From assembly GCA_037043235.1 (NCBI GenBank), contig JAWRVZ010000184.1, positions 248,001-312,000 on the forward strand: a stretch of 64,000 bases of DNA. The letters are read 5' to 3'. The notes under the pieces were generated by a model. That model was not told where the DNA came from. It searched no databases and saw only the letters and a program-made list of their open reading frames with translations. Positions 23,208-35,220 of the stretch are shown one piece after another. Numbering within the stretch: the first letter of the stretch is position 1; each line of letters opens with the position of its first letter. Made by a program: the position numbers and the translations under genes. Source of the DNA: Rhodeus uyekii (lineage: Eukaryota > Chordata > Actinopteri > Cypriniformes > Acheilognathidae).

Positions 23208-26200
23208 ATGTCGTCGTCCGCAGAGCCGTTTTCCTACATCGAAATGAGTCGCGTCCGCGCGCCCGCCACTGGTACGTCACTTATTGTCGTTATTTTTCCC
23301 TTTTCATGTTTTTATATGTGGTGTTTGTTCTGTGTCTAAGTTACCCTGTCTTTGTTCTCGTTCAAACACAATCCTAAGTGTCGAGCGTTAATCCTGGGGA
23401 CAGTATTATAGCAGTGTGGATGAATGTAATGTGTGAAAGTGAGTTCACGCTGAATTAAAGTGAGTTCGTTTAGTTTTGCATGTCTCGACATGTCATCGCT
23501 GAGTTTGTCGAGGTCAGGAGTATCGGGCCACGAAACCACCAATCCTACTATGGGGAACCGCTTGCTCATGAATATTAAATAGGCAATGGTGACGTTGCTT
23601 GGTAACAGCCCTTGAGCGTCCAATTGCGGAATGCGATTAATATTCATGAGTCCAGTGCCGCGTTCTGCGGCTCTGCGCGAGTCTCAGTTTAAGCCAATCG
23701 CAATGCGACGCTGATATACGTCACGCTAATATTCATAGACCGTCACCTTTTCCATAGTAGAATCCGTGGATTCGCCAGCGGGAATACCAGGGAAATCCCG
23801 AGCGCTGCTCTGTGTCCACAGCTGTCACCTCACAGTCTGAGCTGGACAGGCGACTTTCACACTGTTACTGATATTGTTTCATAAGAGAATAACGTGCCCG
23901 GGTCATTAAAGGACGCGTGACTCCCTAAACTTCCTCTCTTTCGATATATCTATCTCTATCAACATTGTGTGTGTGTGTGTTTTTATATATATCATATTTT
24001 GTATAATATTAATTTAAAATGTATATTGATATACATTAAATTAATGGAAAAAATAGACATAAGCATTATTTATAAATGCATTTATACTCAAATTGTCCTT
24101 CTTTTTTTGAGAATAGAAGTGAAAAAACATGATTTATCGATGTTATTCAATAATTATTTGGAGTTCAGACTTTACTTTGGTTTTGTTTTAAAGACACTCA
24201 GCAAGTTATGAAAGTTTAAATTTACTTAAAGTCAAAGCCATGTGTCTAACCAAGTTCTTCCAAATTTGAAATTGATTTCACAAAAGTTCCTGTGAGATTT
24301 TGTTTCGGCGCTTTACCAGAAATATCTACCGGCTGACACGTTTTCCTTTTACAAATATCACAAAACAGTCCTCAAATATGGACGCTTGAGACTCCGGCCT
24401 TTCCGATGATATGTGACAAGATTAGAAAAGTTTTTGATTTATGAAGCAATTAAAATAAATGACCCCGCCCACTAGGGGAGGAGCTCGCTAACATAATTTA
24501 GAGCACCATTTCCATGGTATTGCAACATGAGATGGAAAAACTGCATGAATTTTTAGTTTGTAAGTTTGAATTAAAAGTTATGCTGTATGTATGATGATGA
24601 CTAAACTATGTGATATGAAAAAAATAGAGCGTCAAGTGTCCTGCTAGTGGATTGTGGGTTCAGTCTGTTCTTTTTACTCCTTTGAATAATATTTTTCAAA
24701 TAGATCAAGTAAACTAGTGAATTGGCACAATGATTTTTTTCATTTCCTGTGACCAAAACCTGACAAATGGACAATTTATTGTGAAGGTGCTGGAGGCTTT
24801 CTGGCACAAATGTAACCGTTGCTGGTGTTCAATAATAATTTGTTTCATTCTGTTTCTTCAATCAGTCATCAGTAGCGATGAACATCTACTGAGAGAAACG
24901 GAGCCCAATGATTCATTGCAGGAGGCCGGATGGTACTGGGCAGACATCTCAAGGTGAGAGCGTTTTTAAACCGTTAGTGAGTGTAACTCTTAAGTATTTC
25001 TGTTGGTCATTTTGTTTGCTTACTGTTGAATTCATACCACTTTCATTAGGGAGGAGGTGAACGAAATACTCCACGGCATGCCTGACGGTGCTTTCTTGGT
25101 TCGAAATGCCTCCTGCCGGGTGCAGGGAGAATATACGTTAACTGTTAGGTAAGGATTCCTCTTTGAGTGAAAACACAGCAGAAATGTGACTGAGGTGAAT
25201 CTTTAGCCACTTTCACACAACAAACAGACTTTTGCCTTTATTGCTACCAATCACACAATTAGTTCAAACATTAGTGTTATTAAAACTGTGATGTGATCTG
25301 CTAGTACTTTTAGCATCTGTCTAAGGCAGGGGTCGGCAACCCGCGGCTCTGGAGCCGCATGCGGCTCTTTCAACCCTCTTTCATCCCCTGCACGTAACTT
25401 GTAGTAGTGGTCCCGCTATCCGCGCTCGGTCCGGTGTCGCTCCGCCCATATGGCAGTAAATCCGTCAAAACCGTGCCATTAATATAAGAGCGCAGAACTG
25501 ATGTTTGCGCGCACGTAAATTACATCCGTGAGCGGAAAACAGAGCTACCACGCATAAATACGGGTACCCGCGTGCTCATTTTAATCACTCGCGCGCGCGA
25601 ACATTCACCAGCTCTCGACTGCTGTTTTTGCTCGCGCGAGCATTTTTATTTTTGTCAGTCGTGGGGCGGGGCTTGCTCTTGTAATAGTAACATCAAACGT
25701 CATTGGTTAGTTCCCTTTTTTCCAGAGGTCAGTTGTGATTGGACGCCTGTGATTGTCAATCTACAGCTGAGACAAAGATACGATTCAGTCATATTGCATA
25801 TTATGGTTTTTCTGTCGATTAAATTGTATTAATATTGTTTTATTGTAATTTCACGTGTCCCAGTCGAGTGATTTAAGACCAAACTATACTTTATACAGGT
25901 TTTCTAGGATTTATTAAAAGTAAATGTACAGGTACGACCTTCTGAAAAGAAGTTGTATATCGCTTCATATATAAACCTTAGATTGTGGCTCTTAAATATG
26001 GCTCTTTCAACATTTAAGGTTGCCGATTATGCAATGTACTAAAAATGAATGATTTTCCAGTTCAGATGACACCCCCCGTCAAAAACAATCGCGGCGCGCA
26101 AATAGTTTGCCCACCCCTGTTATAGACTGAACACACAACCGTTTCACAAATTCGTGTTTGTCATTTAACACCGAAACAATAACGGTATCGTTTTGAAACT

Positions 26201-29200
26201 GGTTTTGCAAAAGTTTGTTTTCAGGCCCCTAAAACGCTGTTTTTGTGAAAATGAATGGCCGAAACGCATGAAACATTTTCCTTTATTTTTGTTGACAATG
26301 GTTTAGTGTAAATGTAATCTAATTTGACAACATCTTTTCCACAACATAGATTAATTAACTCTCACAGGTTTACAACTACAGATAGATTGGTTGACAATTC
26401 AACAATGGACTTTTTTCACACTGTACCAGTAAAGTCTGTATGTGTAAAAGCACTTTTTGAAATCCCCTCAGAAACCATGGCTCCAACAAACTCATCAGGA
26501 TCCACCATCGAGATGGAAAATTCGGCTTCTCCGAGCCTCTGACCTTCAGCTCGGTGCCGGATCTGATATCTTACTACAGGCACAGGAGCTTAGTCCTCTA
26601 CAACAGTTCCCTGGATGTCACACTGGCTTATCCTGTGTCCCACTGTAACACGGTTGGTACCTTTTCAGTGAAGGTGATCTTAGTGGAAAGAAAGCTTTGG
26701 TTCATGGGTTTTTGTCAAGAAGTGAATACTCTTAATCATTAAGCTTATTGCATGTTCAGGATCTCTCTGTGAAGGAAGATATTCTGACTGCAACCAGAGA
26801 GAAACTCCAAGAGTGTTTAAGGCTGTTTCAGAAAACGGCAGAGTATGACCAGCTTTATGATGCTTGCACAACGTTATTACAGGTAAGCTCTAGAAAAGTG
26901 TCAAAAGTGTGCTGACATAACAGTGTTTGAAAAGTATCAAGGAAAATATATGTATATATATAATGCATTGCTTTTTTAAAGACATTCGCTGGTGCTTTAC
27001 AGGAAATCCAAAGGAGAAATGTTTTAGCGCCCGTTGATATGACCGAGGTCTCAAAAGAGCCGTGTTATTCTCCAGAGACGAACTCTTGCACGGATTTCCC
27101 TGACACAGTCCGCAGTCATCCGACAGAGTGAGTATGACACTCATATGATCTATACGGTTTACGTGCTGTGACTGCAGTCCTGAAAGACCACCAGTATTTC
27201 TGTGGGAGTTAAAGGATAAAAATGTCATAAGTTACTCTACCTCAGGTCGTGTCAAACTTGTAAGAGTTTCTTTCTTCTGTTGAACACAAAAGATATTCTG
27301 AAGAGTGTTTGTATTGGAAGAAAATATATTATGAAAGTCAATGGGGACCAGTAACTGTTGCAGTTTATTTGAGAAAATCTATCATCAGAAACTCACAGCA
27401 ACCTGTCAGAATATGTCAAAACCGGCTTGGTTTGAATAATTTACTAATATAAAGAAGAATATACATTTCAAAGTAGATTAGACATACTTTTTGATGATTA
27501 AAGTTGAAAACCAAATCCAGAAAAATTCAAACGGAATAAAACATCTTAATGCTTGTCATCTTTGATGAATACATTTTTTAATTGTATAAAACACATTTCA
27601 TAGATTTAAAGTTTAGTACTTGGATTCGGGTTTTAGACTTTCTTTTATCTTTGAAACACAATTGAGGATATTTTGGATGAAACCTGAGAGGTTTCTGCTC
27701 CTCCGTTCATCCATACATTTGACGCTTCAAAAAGTCTATAAAGAGATTCATATGAATTGAGTGGTTTAATCCCAGTCTTTTGAGCTTAACATGTGCTTAA
27801 TTTGATGAACAGATTTCATTGAAGCGTTTATTAATATATAAACTTTGATCGACACCCATACATGGCGCTCATCAAATATGGTAAGTATGGCTCAACTGTA
27901 CTTACTGAAGCGTCAAAGTTTTGGGTCAATGGGCTTTTAACAGAGGGACAGAATTCTCATTAAAAAAAATTTAATTTAATTTTTGGATCAACTTTGGATG
28001 ATCTGTGATACTTGGCAAACTGCAGTAATTATGATTTTTATTTTATTGTATTTCTAAAAATACCTTTCACCACTGATTTCATAAAAAAAAAAAAAAAAAA
28101 ATTAATCCCTCAATATAACGGCATTTTTATTAACAAAGTCGAAGGCTGCGAGTGGGGACATGTCTGACTGCTTTGTCTGATGCAATAACTCCGTAAGGTC
28201 TGTGGGAGACAAAGGTGCAATGGCAGACGAACAGGAATTGGACTTTACAAGAAAGACAGATGTGCTCTTGGTGTGTTTTCAGTGCTTTTTGCTTCTTTTC
28301 TCAGGTCTCAATATGAGGTTGAAGAGGAGCAAAAGAGTGTGGAGCTCCTGGAGGAAGAGAGTTGGTTTGTGGGAGATCTCGGTCGAAGTCAGGCAGAGGA
28401 GCTTCTCCATGGGAAACCGTCTGGAGCTTTCCTCATCCGCAACAGCAGCACGAAGGATTGTTACGCCTGCTCTGTCGTGTAAGTCATCAGTCAGTCCATC
28501 GTTCTGTTTGTTTGGTAATTAGCACAAAATAGAAGTGTTCTGTAACTTCATATGAATCTATAGTCTGCAGAGGGTATATAGTCTCATACAGGGAGATTTG
28601 CATTGGATCTTATTCTGCCTGAGGCGGGAGGAAAGTGACCAATCACAGTCTGCTTTCTTACATGACTAGATTACATTGTTGAATTTTTCACAGAAAACTG
28701 GTTGACAAAAAGGAATCAACCTTAAAAATTTGTTATCATTTACTCTTCCTCATGTCATTCCAAACTTAATATATATTGGTAACCAAACCATTTTGTTGAT
28801 CACTAGTTTTTATTTTGTTAACAAAAAATATAAATTGACCTAATTTTCATTGACATTCTCCATTAAACGACAATGTGTTTATTTCAACGTGCTGAAAAAA
28901 GACGAGACTAAAACAGAGTTAAAATCTAAAAACTATAAAAAAATAAAAATACAACGAATCTCTGTATTTGACCAGACTTTTTTAACAAGCTGTTACGAGC
29001 GTTCAAGCTTGCATTTGCCAGATGTCAAGACTTTAAATTCCACAATCATTTCTGTAAAAACGGTACAGTGTTTTACTTAATATTTGCAATCTGTTATCTA
29101 TGCGCTCAAGCTCTCTCTGAAATCCTTGACAAAAGAGTAAACTGTAGTTTAGCGATCGCCAGACATTGAGGCATTCTGCTTAAAGGAAAGTGTCAGTCAG

Positions 29201-31297
29201 TCAGTGTTCTGTTCACGAGCCGCTTGTGCTACTAAATCTGGGATCAAACCTAAATGCTCTTATACAACCTCTCTGTGACAATACAAATTCTTAGAAAAAA
29301 GAATGAAATTTGGATTTATTGAAATTACTATTAGTAATTACATTTTCATTTTTGAGAGAAGTTTCTTGTTGATAAAATGTAAATCTATGTTGCTTCTCAG
29401 CTTATAAAAGTGCAATAATTCAGATGAAATGAATCTCTCAAATGACAACAATTGTTGTGACTAGTGTCCAGTGATCAAAAACTAGATTCAAATTCACAAT
29501 TGAGGACAAAAAAAGGACAAGGTTGACTAAATATGATTAAAAACTAAAAAGTGCATTTGACTAAATTTAAAAGTAGCTGATAAATTTAACACTAGTGATC
29601 ACTTCCAACAAAAAGTAAAAAAAATCAAAATACCCTCTTTCATGTTTCACAGAGGAAAGAAAATAAGTTTTTCCACTGTTGGTTGGTGCGGTTCTAAGAA
29701 CGGTAGGGAACGGTTCCAGTTATATTTCCACTTGTTTGGCATGGTATGAATACAAACGGCTCTCAGCCCGTAATTCTGTACTGTGAGCCGTGCTGATAGA
29801 AGGCATGTCGGGACGGGACCACTCAGGACTCGGGTCTCTTGTCTGTTGCCTGGCTGATGCCCAATTCAGACTACATTATAGTTTTGTCTGTTACAAACAG
29901 ACTATGCGATTTTGACACCTAAATACTTGTGTTGTGGACAGAAAAATGTCACTACACCTTGCTTCCTGACCAATGATTTGACATGCGTGATTCCATTGAA
30001 AAGGTGGGACTAGGTGTCGCGAGTAAACAAACAATGGCTGTGGTGGTTTACACTAGATAACCTGTCGTCAGAAAATCCCCTAAAAGAAAGAACCTGACAT
30101 GTTCCTAGACTGCACAAAGAGGACAGGTAAACTATAGGTAAAAAAAAAAGACAAGAAAGTATTTTCAGCCAGTAGTAAAAATAAATGTGTAACATTAAGT
30201 GTATTTTGTGAATGCAACACAAGTGGGGTTGCTGAATCAATTCCGTTATCGCTTCTCTTTTTACACTCTTACTCCCTCGAGGAAACGTCATAAAGGCAGG
30301 AGTGCTGCCATAGCTCCTCAAATCTTTCCTCCATTGCACCAATACTGCTGTCTCTCTTACGGTCTCTATCATTTTGAAAGCTGTGAGCTTCTGTGCTCCT
30401 GTTGGTCAATGTCACAGATGTGACACAGATGTGTCGTGGAAGATCAAGAAAATTAACATCCTGTTGGGAAGCGTCGCAGACTCTGCATTGTTTGTCGTCC
30501 ACTGTGACACACTGTACGAGATAAAACGATAAATTTTTCCGTCACAATGCTCATGGTCGTTTCTAAATCACCCAACATCAAACGGATCGTGCCAAAATTG
30601 GGCTAAACTCTTGTAGTCTGAATCAGCTATCCATAATGCAGTCGCTATTTACATCCCATACCGTCTGTAAACTCTTGAGCTGCCAAGGCAATGACTGACA
30701 CTTTACAAATCAAAGAGCTCAGTCCCACAGTGAACCATATCCGTACCAGCCGACTGGGATCGGCACAGAATTGAGCGGTTTGCCGGGAAAAGAACGGTTT
30801 GGCCCGGCGGTGGAAAAGCAGCTTAAGTCATACAGTTTTGGAATGACATAAGAGGGAGTAAATGATGACAAATCCTATTTATGGGCTTTCACTTTAAGTT
30901 TCCTAATGAATTGAAATTAATGAATTTTAGAGTTTCTTTTTGTAGACATTAGAGTTTTTTTTACAATAGCACACAGACAGGAAAGTAGATTAAATCATCT
31001 TTCATTGGTTAAATACCACAAAACTTGTAAACTAAACAGAAGAAACCCATATTCTCTGAAAGCGCTAACCCTGCTCTTAATGTCTTTAACCACAGGGTCG
31101 GCAGCCAGGTGAGGCACTGTGTGATTCGCCACACAGAGCGCGGCTACGGATTCACAGAACCGTTCGACCTCCACAAGTCTTTGAAGGATCTAGTTATGCA
31201 CTACCATCACACGTCCCTGGCGCAGCACAACCGGGCGCTGGACGTACGGCTGGCGTATCCAGTCCACATGTCCAGCGCTCCCACCGTTCACACCTGA
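23208..31297 (+). CDS. pik3r3: PI3-kinase regulatory subunit p55-gamma-like protein with shortened inter-SH2 linker
   Basis: Family role: the regulatory subunit binds pYxxM proteins through two SH2 domains and holds p110 through the coiled coil between them. Exons: 23208-23271, 24866-24953, 25050-25148, 26472-26652, 26760-26882, 27003-27127, 28305-28478, 31096-31297; all phases agree, 351 residues against 461 in human p55-gamma. The N-terminus keeps FSYIEM (human FYIEM) but not the proline-rich PPALPPKPPKP. N-SH2 (about residues 42-153) starts WYWADISREEV and has FLVRNAS; C-SH2 (about 257-345) has SWFVGDL, FLIRNSS and CYACSVV and ends LAYPVH. The linker is about 103 residues instead of about 200. 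Its first 41 (DLSVKEDILTATREKL..) align with the start of the coiled coil; the next exon begins EIQ as usual but then turns into unrelated sequence with Pro and Cys (VLAPVDMTEVSKEPCYSPE). No further coiled-coil exons are seen in the flanking introns. It could be a teleost paralogue, so the symbol is by family. Confidence 0.88.
23535..23770. repeat. Imperfect inverted repeat (MITE-like) in intron 1 of the pik3r3-like gene
   Basis: CCTACTATGGGGAACCG followed by GCTCATGAATATTA (23545-23580) is mirrored by the reverse complement of CTAATATTCATAGACCGTCA and CCATAGTAGAAT (23727-23763). A central ATTAATATTCATGAG lies at 23637-23651. ATGAATATTA thus occurs three times, and TGACGT/ACGTCA half sites appear in both arms. 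It looks like a small palindromic transposon near the promoter. Confidence 0.5.
25327..26119. mobile_element. hAT-type element (CAGGGGTCGGCAAC / GTTTGCCCACCCCTG ends)
   Basis: The left end CAGGGGTCGGCAACCCGCGG and GGAGCCGCATGCGGCTCTTT is a well-known hAT-family end in vertebrates; GGCTCTTAAATATGGCTCTTT near 25984 belongs to the same family. The right end GTTTGCCCACCCCTG fits a different hAT family, the same as at 60046-61027. Flanks (GTCTAAGG and TTATAGAC) are not a clear duplication, so it may be a chimera of two insertions. It lies in the intron between the exons that encode N-SH2. Confidence 0.7.
27243..27372. repeat. MITE half (fish GGGTGAACTA-type family)
   Basis: Contains GTCGTGTCAAACTTGTAAGA, GTTTCTTTCTTCTGTTGAAC, ACACAAAAGATATTCTGAAG and GAAAGTCAATGGGGACCA, matching one arm plus centre of the family. 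It lies in the intron that follows the unusual linker exon of the pik3r3-like gene. Confidence 0.65.
29667..30822. mobile_element. hAT-like element with imperfect inverted ends, nested in the MITE
   Basis: The left end GTTTTTCCACTGTTGGTTGG and the right end, reverse complemented, GCTTTTCCACCGCCGGGCC, form imperfect inverted repeats; CGGTTC/GAACGG lies just inside each end, and TCTCAGCCCGTAATTCTGTA..GAGCCG has a partner in CAGCCGACTGGGATCGG. The host MITE continues on both sides. A target duplication could not be confirmed. Confidence 0.5.
29864..30623 (-). mobile_element. Probable PIF/Harbinger-type remnant with a MADF-like fragment, innermost of a nest
   Basis: The ends ATTCAGACTACA (29864) and TGTAGTCTGAAT (30612-30623) are exact 12-bp inverted repeats. 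On the minus strand a frame at 30269-30340 reads MEERFEELWQHSCLYDVSSRE, which resembles the start of MADF/Myb-type DNA-binding proteins of Harbinger elements (..LWQ.HSFLYDVSSRDYK..). No nuclease is left. Superfamily assignment rests on that short match. Confidence 0.45.
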
Positions 31298-32225
31298 GTC
31301 CGCTGACAGACAGCCGGCTTCACAGTGAAGATTAAGTGCACTAAGACTGAAGAAGATTTGGCTCTCGTTGGCGTGTCCCTTCATTTTACATTGTGCGAAG
31401 GATGGAACCAACTGTCAGGGCCGATGTGTGTATGTGTATTGCACTTTCCAAAGCATTCCTCATGGTCGTGATGAAACTCCAGTACTTGAACAAGTGTTAG
31501 ACGAGCCCTTTGTAGACATGTTTACAGATACTCGCATAAACATCAGAATTTGCTTTTTAAGGGTTTTGTTATACAATCACACTTTTTAAAGTGAGGATGA
31601 CTTCATATAACCATTTTTACTAAAATTGTATTAAAACATTTTTAAAAGTGTATTTTGTGAATGTAACACAGTGAGGTGCTTTTTATTACTGAATGACAAA
31701 CTTTCAAATCTTGCTTTGTCTAAAACGAGATGCCTGTATTATTTTTTTTTTGCTTCTTTGCGCACCCAAGTACGGACATTCTTGACACGTTTTTTTTTTT
31801 TTTTTTTTATCCAAAAATGTTTCTGCGATTAGTTTATTAAAGTTGAGTAACATTTTAAGGATAGCTTGAATATTTTGTGCACAAGTATCCATTTTGCACC
31901 TGTTAAAAAGTAACAGGAAAATTCAACAAATAAATTAAGTTTGTGTTATACTTCTAATATTTACTTTTTTTTTTATTAGGAAAGCCAGGACAGTGTAGTT
32001 GTCTTATGGGACACTTCATGGAGTTTAAAAAATGTGTGTCTATGGTAAATGAGACGATGCCAAACGGCTCATCCTTTGAACAACTTCTGTAAGATGTTTT
32101 TATTTTTATGTGTCATTTGTCCGCAGCAGACCGGGAACATTTAACCCTTATTTGCAGAGCCTTTTCTTTTTTCTTTTCCCTTGCATGCTTCTTTAAAATA
32201 AAATAAAGAACAGATTGTGAATAAA
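31298..32225 (+). other. 3' UTR of the pik3r3-like gene with poly(A) signals
   Basis: After the TGA at 31295-31297 the sequence is AT-rich with T runs at 31741-31810. AATAAA signals lie at 32197, 32202 and 32220; an earlier ATTAAA at about 31630 could give a shorter form. No further exon is apparent. The 3' end is inferred from these signals. Confidence 0.55.
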
Positions 32226-35220
32226 TTAATGTCTGATGTATTTATTAAATTTCTTTTAAATGTGCTGTTCTCATGTGCAGTGTGAAATATAGCTATGCAT
32301 TACATAATTTTATGAACATTAAACTCTAATATTCAAACACAAAACATTTTGATTGTAACCTGTTTTGTGTCCCCGATGTTTAAGTGACTGGACTGAGAGA
32401 CATTTGTTGAATGATTACCCTTTCAACTTTGAATATTAATTTAGATTCACTAATGTCATAGTTTCCTGAGAATGACCCTTTCACACTAAAAGGACTTGTA
32501 ATTCAGAAGAACAAAATGTTCAGAAGAGAAATGTGCACAGGAAGACTATAATATGGTATTAGGTGGGGCATGAAAACAAGGACATTCTTGTAACAGGTTG
32601 CATATGAGAAGTGTGTTCGGGATTAGCCCTCGCTCTCTGTGTCAGCAGTGTGGATGGGCTTAAAAGCTTTGCCGAGTGTGTGTCAGTGTGTGAAGAACAG
32701 GTTCCTGGTTACATCATGCAAGGACAGTTTGTAACAAGTGTGCAGGTACTATAGCTAAATCCTGATTACAGTATTTACAGTACTTTGTGTACGATACCTC
32801 TTCTGTCATATGATAGACAAAACTCTGTAAAATCAAAGTCTACTGTAGCTTTTGTTTATAAAGTCCATAATAGACATATTAACATTAATACATCACCTGG
32901 AAAATACCCACACAAGTTCTACACAATATTATTTAATTAAAATATTTAAATAATTTTGAGATATAGCTACTAGCGGCAAGAATAGGGCCAGGCCCCTCCA
33001 AAGGGGTTCATGAGTTCAAAATGTAGCTAAAAAAAGAAAATGAGAATATAACTACTTTGGTTTCTAGTTACTTTTAAAGTTTTTAACTGTTCTGTAGGTT
33101 TCATGAAGAATGGTATGCTAATGTTATATCCATTCAGTCAACTGGACAAAATTTGAAGGGAAACGTCTTTAAGATGTCTGTTTTTCTAAATCACTAACAT
33201 CTTAAAGACATTTTCCAAATGTTTCCGATTCTAATGATGTCTAACTTGACATTTTCCATCAATTTGCTTCTGCTGTATTAAAGTAAATGACCAATGAGAT
33301 CTCATCAGAGTCGGAAACATTTAGAAATTACCTGTGTCTAATGTTTGTGTCTTAATGTTTAATGTTTAAATGTTTGTGATTTAGAAAAACCAACAATTAC
33401 AACAGGTGTTAAAGAACCTAACAAGTAGTGATATTGACAGCACTGTTTGTGAATGGGGTATGAATCCTTTATAACAGATACATGTGGTAAAATGAAAACA
33501 GCACAAGATGCTCCATTATGGCTTTTTTAGACTTCTGGTGTCACACACACACACCAAACTATCCATAGCACCATGGGGTCATTTGTATGACCTCTGATTC
33601 AAATACAAACACAAAGTTTTTCTTCACTTAAATACATGGTATGGTAAACATTGGTTTCAAATATTAATTGCCATTTCCAATTGCTCTGTCCAAAAGGCTC
33701 TGAAGATACTGTTTGGGGAGTTGTGCATTTCACATGTTACTACATAGTTTTTCTTTCTCTGATTAATTGCTGATTGCACTTTTCGGTGCATTACTGCCAT
33801 CTCCTGGCAGCTATCTATTTCTTCTGTTTCTTTATACATATATGATATTTGATATCAGTATACATAGTTTTGGTGTATATCTATACTCATTTTATTATAG
33901 GCCTACTTATTCATCCTCTGTTCACAACAGGCCCCTTTAGTGTTGGATGCAATGCATCCTGAGTTTTACAGTACACTATACCTGCAGTGACTATAAAGAT
34001 GGTGTTGTTGAGTCTCAACCCAGCTCTTTGTCTGTCAAGAAGACAGCAGAAGGGAAAGGTTGTCTCTAAGTAGATGTAGAGCTGCCGGCTGGGCGACATC
34101 GAACATATTTGCAAGGCTATACTCTTCATGTAGAGACAGTGTCCTCCCATGTTCTCACTACCAGTTGAGTTGAGTCTGGGAGGGAATTTCATAATAAACA
34201 AAACAAATTAGAAAGGAAGGCAATGTGTCATTTAGACCCGTCACATTATTCTCAACCTCGTCACATTAATATTTTTGAAAATAAATAAATGAAATAAAAT
34301 AAAAGACAATTAAAAATGAAAGCATTTCTTGCTGATTACCAGCTGACATGTTAGGACTATTGCAATAAATATGTGGTTTTAGTTAAACATCTAAATTAAA
34401 CTTCTTATTATTATTTTTTACAAAAATAAAGAGAATGCAGTCATGACATACAATTAATCTTTATTTATCTTCAGTCTCATAAAAATTTGAAAATTATCAT
34501 AAATAGTACAATTGTAGTCAATAAATTAAATTGAGGGACACATTTTTATAATACATTTTGTTTAAAACACATTTTAAATCGATTCTGGTGTCTAAATCGG
34601 AAACAAACAAGCTTAAAAAAAAGAAAGAAAAGGGTTTTAATGTCTGAGGAAGGCAAATATTAATAATAATTTGTAGGAGGTATATAAACTTATCTTTATG
34701 TGCTCTCCATGTCATTTGTAAATATTTCATCTTACATTACAATCGACAACCGATATGAAGAGTTGAACGTTACAGCGTTTCAAGATCAAGATTGTGAATT
34801 GATTACTTTGGCCTGACAGATTGAATAACCGCCAGCAACAGGACTTTCAAAACGGGCGAAAAATGTATAAAATAATAATGATAAAAATAAAATAAATGAT
34901 AAAAATATAAATGGGCACTTAATAATAATAATAGTTAAATCCCGGCACATAGCCACATAGAAGGCTTTAAAAATCCCTGAGCATATTTTGGTGTTTCAGA
35001 TCACTTGACAGTCTGGAATGCCGATCCAAGAAAACTCGATGTGCATGCGGAAGTCTCTGGTCTGTGGTCATATGGATAAATGAAGTGGATTTTTAACGAA
35101 ATTAAAATGTAAGTATGCTTATACGTCCATTGAGCAGAGAATATAGCGCTGTACTTTTTTACACGCTGAACTAAGCTTATTATTGTTGCAGTTTGAGCAT
35201 CCATTGGGGATGTTTGTTGT

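Larger units (their letters stand above)
28712..30897. mobile_element. MITE interrupted by later transposon insertions
   Basis: The left arm (28712-28800: TTGTTATCATTTACTCTTCC, TCATGTCATTCCAAACTT, GGTAACCAAACCATTTTG) and the right arm (29640-29666 TTTCACAGAGGAAAGAAAAT, resumed at 30824-30897 AAGTCATACAGTTTTGGAAT, GACATAAGAGGGAGTAAATG) belong to one palindromic fish MITE. The right arm is split by a hAT-like element at 29667-30822. Confidence 0.55.

Noticed and set aside
26324..26542. Plus-strand frame that continues through the 26472 acceptor
   Set aside because: It is a shifted frame over the N-SH2 exon; the correct frame gives SNKLIRIHHRDGKFGFSEPL, which matches the SH2 domain.
31741..31810. 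T runs as a possible terminator
   Set aside because: They lie in the 3' UTR of a polymerase II gene; no polymerase III gene ends there.
34741..34900. Possible 5' UTR exon of ipp
   Set aside because: A non-coding first exon must exist upstream of 36130, but neither CpG enrichment nor a convincing donor singles out this or any other segment.
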